Assembly: GCA_963728125.1 (NCBI GenBank)
Contig: CAVSIZ010000019.1
Coordinates: forward strand, 124,001 to 188,000
Direction of reading: 5' to 3'
DNA: 64,000 bases
Source of the DNA: CAWDCV01 sp963728125
GTDB taxonomy: Bacteria > Actinomycetota > Actinomycetes > CAWDCV01
The notes under the pieces were generated by a model. It did not search any database, was not told the DNA's origin, and saw only the letters and a program-made list of their open reading frames with translations. This document shows, piece by piece, positions 61,436 through 64,000 of this stretch. The first letter of the stretch is position 1, and each line of letters starts with the position of its first letter. The translations under genes were made by a program, and so were the position numbers.

Positions 61436-62227
61436 TTAGGCGAGGCGGTGGCGTACCCAGACGTTGGGCTCGACGTAGACCGCGGTGTCGTGCTCGACCG
61501 TCGCGCGCACCGGGACGAGCGCTCCCGGCACCACGACGTCCTCTGTCCGGTCGAACGGCAGGCCGGTCCAGCCGCGCCACTCCGCGAGCGTCCCCGCGAT
61601 CACCATCGAGCGCGGGCAGACGCCCTCGATCTCGCCGCCGGCGCGGACGTGCGTCCGCAGCCACGGGTCCGTGGGCATACCGTCATCGCGCGTCTCGCGC
61701 GCGTACTCGGACATCGACGTCTCCGGCCCGCGCTGCTTGCCGCTCGGCCGTACGGGGGCGACCAGCTCGGCGTACCCCAGTCGTTGCGCGTTGTCGCGCA
61801 GCGCGGCCAGCATTCGCGACGACAACCCGAACCCTCGGTACTCGCTCGCAACCGTGATGTCGAGCGCCGACACGTGCGTGGTTTTCCGCTCGCGCACCCG
61901 ATCGAGCCACGCCCAGCGCACGATCCCGTCCCACCCGTCGTCGGGCAGCCGCTCGCGACGTACGTCCGGACCGAACGCGAACGGGACGCTGAACGCGCGC
62001 GCCACGAGCCGCTCCGGCTGCCGTTCGTCGTACGCCACCAGGGCAAACTCGGGGAAGACACGCTCGAAGTCCGCGAAGTACAGGTCGGCGATCGGGTCCT
62101 GCAGCATGAACGCAGGCCACTCGCCGGTGAGCGACCACAGCGACGGCTCGAGGTCAGGGCGCTCGGCGAGGGTCGAGATGGTCAAGTCGAGGTCGGCCTC
62201 CACGACTCCCGCAGCCGTCATCAGCAT
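61436..62227 (-). CDS. GNAT-like N-acetyltransferase family protein
   Basis: 263 residues. SALDITVASEYRGFGLSSRM holds the GNAT acetyl-CoA loop (RGFGLS). WSLTGEWPAFMLQDPIADLY and a long C-terminal VVPGALVPVRATVEHDTAVY match a GNAT subgroup with a distinct C-terminus. Substrate unknown. ATG 62227 is preferred over 62257, which lies in a poorly conserved part. Confidence 0.78.
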   Translation of the reverse strand: MLMTAAGVVEADLDLTISTLAERPDLEPSLWSLTGEWPAFMLQDPIADLYFADFERVFPEFALVAYDERQPERLVARAFSVPFAFGPDVRRERLPDDGWDGIVRWAWLDRVRERKTTHVSALDITVASEYRGFGLSSRMLAALRDNAQRLGYAELVAPVRPSGKQRGPETSMSEYARETRDDGMPTDPWLRTHVRAGGEIEGVCPRSMVIAGTLAEWRGWTGLPFDRTEDVVVPGALVPVRATVEHDTAVYVEPNVWVRHRLA

Positions 62228-62302
62228 CTCCGTCCTGTCGCGAGGCCTTTCCAGCACGCTAGCGGCCCGACACCGTCGGGGGGAGGTCGGGTGCCGGTCG
62301 GG

Positions 62303-63532
62303 TCAGTGCGACTCGCCGTGGCGGATGGCCTCACGCATGTCGGCGAACCGGAACGTCTCGATCGCCACCATGATCACCGTGACCGCCGTGAGGACCGCAA
62401 GCGCTGCCAGGGCGGGGATCGACGCGGCGAACGGGATCAGCGCCACGATCACGATCGCTGCGCCGATACGGACGGGGTTCCACTCCCGCACCATCCGCGC
62501 CTTGAATCCGATGTGCCCGAGCAGGAAGAGCACGACCCCGCCGTACAGCGCATAGAGGCCGATACCGGTGAGGTGATCGGCGAGGTCGTGATGCTCGGTG
62601 TCGCCGACGTACTCGAGCACCTTCTTGAGCCCGAGCGCGAGCAGCACGATGCCGGTGATCATGGGGAAGTGCAGGTAGGAGTACCCGTCGCGGCCCATGG
62701 CGGTTTGCTCGACGCCGTCTACTCGCTCGAGTGCGTGCTCGCCGAGCTTGGCGCCGACGTCGAAGTACGCCCACCACAGGGCGGCGGCGACGGTCAGCCC
62801 GAGCAGTGACGCCACGATGATCGGCCACGAGATCGGCAGTGCGGCCACGCCGACGCCGATGGCCACGATCGACTCGCCCAGCGCAATGATGAGGATGAGC
62901 CCGTGGCGTTCAGAGAAGTGCGTGGCGGAGCGCAGTCGCCAGCCACCGGGGCCGATCAGGTAGGTGCCGCCGTAGTCGACGAGGAGGGCGAGCGCCCAGA
63001 ACAGGGTCAGCGCCGGGCCCTCGAAGCGCGAGGCGAGCAGCAGCAGCGCGGTGGCCAGGAAAACGGCCGGAGCCCACCGCAGCAGTTGCCGGCGCAAACC
63101 GGGGTCGTCCTTCGCAACGATCCAGAACCACACCAGGTGCAGCATCCGGAACACGAAATAGCACAGTGCGATGACGACGGGGCCGTACAGGCCGCCGGGC
63201 AGGTCGTCGAAGGCCTCGGGGATGGCCAGCGAGAGGATGAACATCGCGCCCATCGAGGCGAACAGCACGATCCGGACGACGCCCTCATCGGCGCGAACGA
63301 TGTTGAACAACCAGGAGTAGGCGACCCAGCTCCACCACAGCAGGCCCATCAACAGGACACCGCGCAGCACGCCGCGCCAGCTGAGCTCGTCCGCCATTCC
63401 CTGCGTGACCTGAGTCAGCGCGAACACGAAGACCAGGTCGAAGAACAGCTCGATCGAGGTGACGGTGGCGCCCTCGGACACGGGCTGCATGCCGAGGCGC
63501 TGGCGGGTGGGGTCGGCGGGGTGCACAGCCAT
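62303..63532 (-). CDS. Low temperature requirement protein A (LtrA) family
   Basis: 409 residues with about twelve membrane segments. SIELFFDLVFVFALTQVTQG is the LtrA signature, and FSERHGLILIIALGESIVAI is the second conserved block. The family is linked to growth at low temperature in Listeria; its function here is unknown. ATG 63532 is preceded by a GTG-rich stretch. Confidence 0.88.
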   Translation of the reverse strand: MAVHPADPTRQRLGMQPVSEGATVTSIELFFDLVFVFALTQVTQGMADELSWRGVLRGVLLMGLLWWSWVAYSWLFNIVRADEGVVRIVLFASMGAMFILSLAIPEAFDDLPGGLYGPVVIALCYFVFRMLHLVWFWIVAKDDPGLRRQLLRWAPAVFLATALLLLASRFEGPALTLFWALALLVDYGGTYLIGPGGWRLRSATHFSERHGLILIIALGESIVAIGVGVAALPISWPIIVASLLGLTVAAALWWAYFDVGAKLGEHALERVDGVEQTAMGRDGYSYLHFPMITGIVLLALGLKKVLEYVGDTEHHDLADHLTGIGLYALYGGVVLFLLGHIGFKARMVREWNPVRIGAAIVIVALIPFAASIPALAALAVLTAVTVIMVAIETFRFADMREAIRHGESH

Positions 63533-63630
63533 GACGAGATTGTCCGCGTGACAGCGCGCGTCCGCCAATGCCTGCGCCGCGAGACTGAACCGGGCATCAT
63601 CACCCTGGCGCAGTCGAGCGGGGGGATGCG

Positions 63631-64000
63631 GTGAACCTGTTCTTTGCCGCGGCGGTGATCGTGGGTGTCACAGCGGTCGTGCTCACGATGGTCTTCTTCC
63701 TGCGCCGCATCTTCCCCGTCGGTGGCATTTTCACCGACTCCGATCGCGCGGCCGGCATCTTCGGGGTGCTGGGCACCTCGTTCGCCGTGCTGCTCGCGTT
63801 CGTCATCTTCCTGTCGTTCGAGACCTTTGGAAATGCCAAGCAAGCAGCGTCGGTCGAAGCCGTCGCCGTGCAGGAGCTGTACCGCGACGCTCAGCTGTTC
63901 GCGCCCGAGGAGCGCGAACAGCTCGAGGGCCAACTCATCTGCTACGCGCGTGCGGTCATCGACGACGGATGGCGGGCGATGCGAGAGCAGCAGCGCACGA
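63631..64000 (+). CDS. DUF4239 (bestrophin-like) membrane protein, 3' end outside window
   Basis: The first 123 codons: a hydrophobic start (NLFFAAAVIVGVTAVVLTMV), then FTDSDRAAGIFGVLGTSFAV and a second membrane segment before LYRDAQLFAPEEREQLEGQL and CYARAVIDDGWRAM. This matches the N-terminal part of DUF4239 proteins. The GTG at 63631 has GGGGGG 5 nt upstream. The rest lies beyond the window. Confidence 0.8.
   Translation, partial: MNLFFAAAVIVGVTAVVLTMVFFLRRIFPVGGIFTDSDRAAGIFGVLGTSFAVLLAFVIFLSFETFGNAKQAASVEAVAVQELYRDAQLFAPEEREQLEGQLICYARAVIDDGWRAMREQQRT

Overview
This window is a piece of a high-GC actinobacterial (Actinomycetota) chromosome. The evidence is strongly GC-biased codon use with many GTG starts, the order rpsF-ssb-rpsR-rplI followed by dnaB that is typical near the origin of actinobacterial chromosomes, a deazaflavin (F420)-type nitroreductase, C4-zinc-type S18, and an SSB with a long glycine-rich tail. 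No genus can be named safely. No tRNA, rRNA, CRISPR array, transposase or phage block was seen.

Layout. 1-7.5 kb: end of a polyphosphate kinase 2 gene, a quinone-oxidoreductase-like gene, endonuclease IV, an ArsR/AHSA1/RibD-C/hydrolase operon behind a perfect palindromic operator, and a large secreted beta-propeller protein. 7.6-15.5 kb: the ribosomal/replication block rpsF-ssb-rpsR-rplI, then on the minus strand a receiver-thioredoxin reductase-like fusion and a MATE exporter, then dnaB. dnaB carries a 428-residue intein with both LAGLIDADG motifs. Its leader holds an exact DnaA box and a near-perfect SOS (LexA) box, and its Walker A region is strikingly AT-rich. 15.8-31 kb: small accessory genes (methyltransferases, VOC and GNAT proteins, GH16-like and GH25 proteins, an intradiol dioxygenase, a TetR/SRPBCC/PaiB operon with tandem operators, an MFS exporter, a frameshifted LacI regulator, AzlCD), mixed with remnants of decayed genes.

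31-38 kb: a PaaK-like CoA ligase diverges from a TetR gene that is translationally coupled to a histidine/phenylalanine ammonia-lyase homologue. That homologue lacks the serine needed to make the MIO cofactor and also lacks a catalytic tyrosine. It is the best candidate for undescribed chemistry in the window. META-domain and DUF1269 genes and a frameshifted CPBP protease follow. 38-48 kb: a frameshifted alpha/beta hydrolase, an SGNH lipoprotein, an orphan Hcp-like protein, a frameshifted large catalase (KatE), a CopB-type copper ATPase with a CsoR-like operator, and a MocR regulator diverging from an EamA exporter. 48-64 kb: an ABC-2 exporter, GH1 beta-glucosidase, M1 metallopeptidase with an inserted domain, APP1-like phosphatase, an SLT-like membrane protein, an amino-acid permease, FUSC protein, an M23 peptidase/HTH operon, a GNAT protein, LtrA and the start of a DUF4239 protein.

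Four otherwise well-conserved genes (lacI-like, CPBP, alpha/beta hydrolase, katE) carry six single-base frameshifts, several at homopolymers. This suggests sequencing error at least as much as real decay, so these genes should be read with that in mind.
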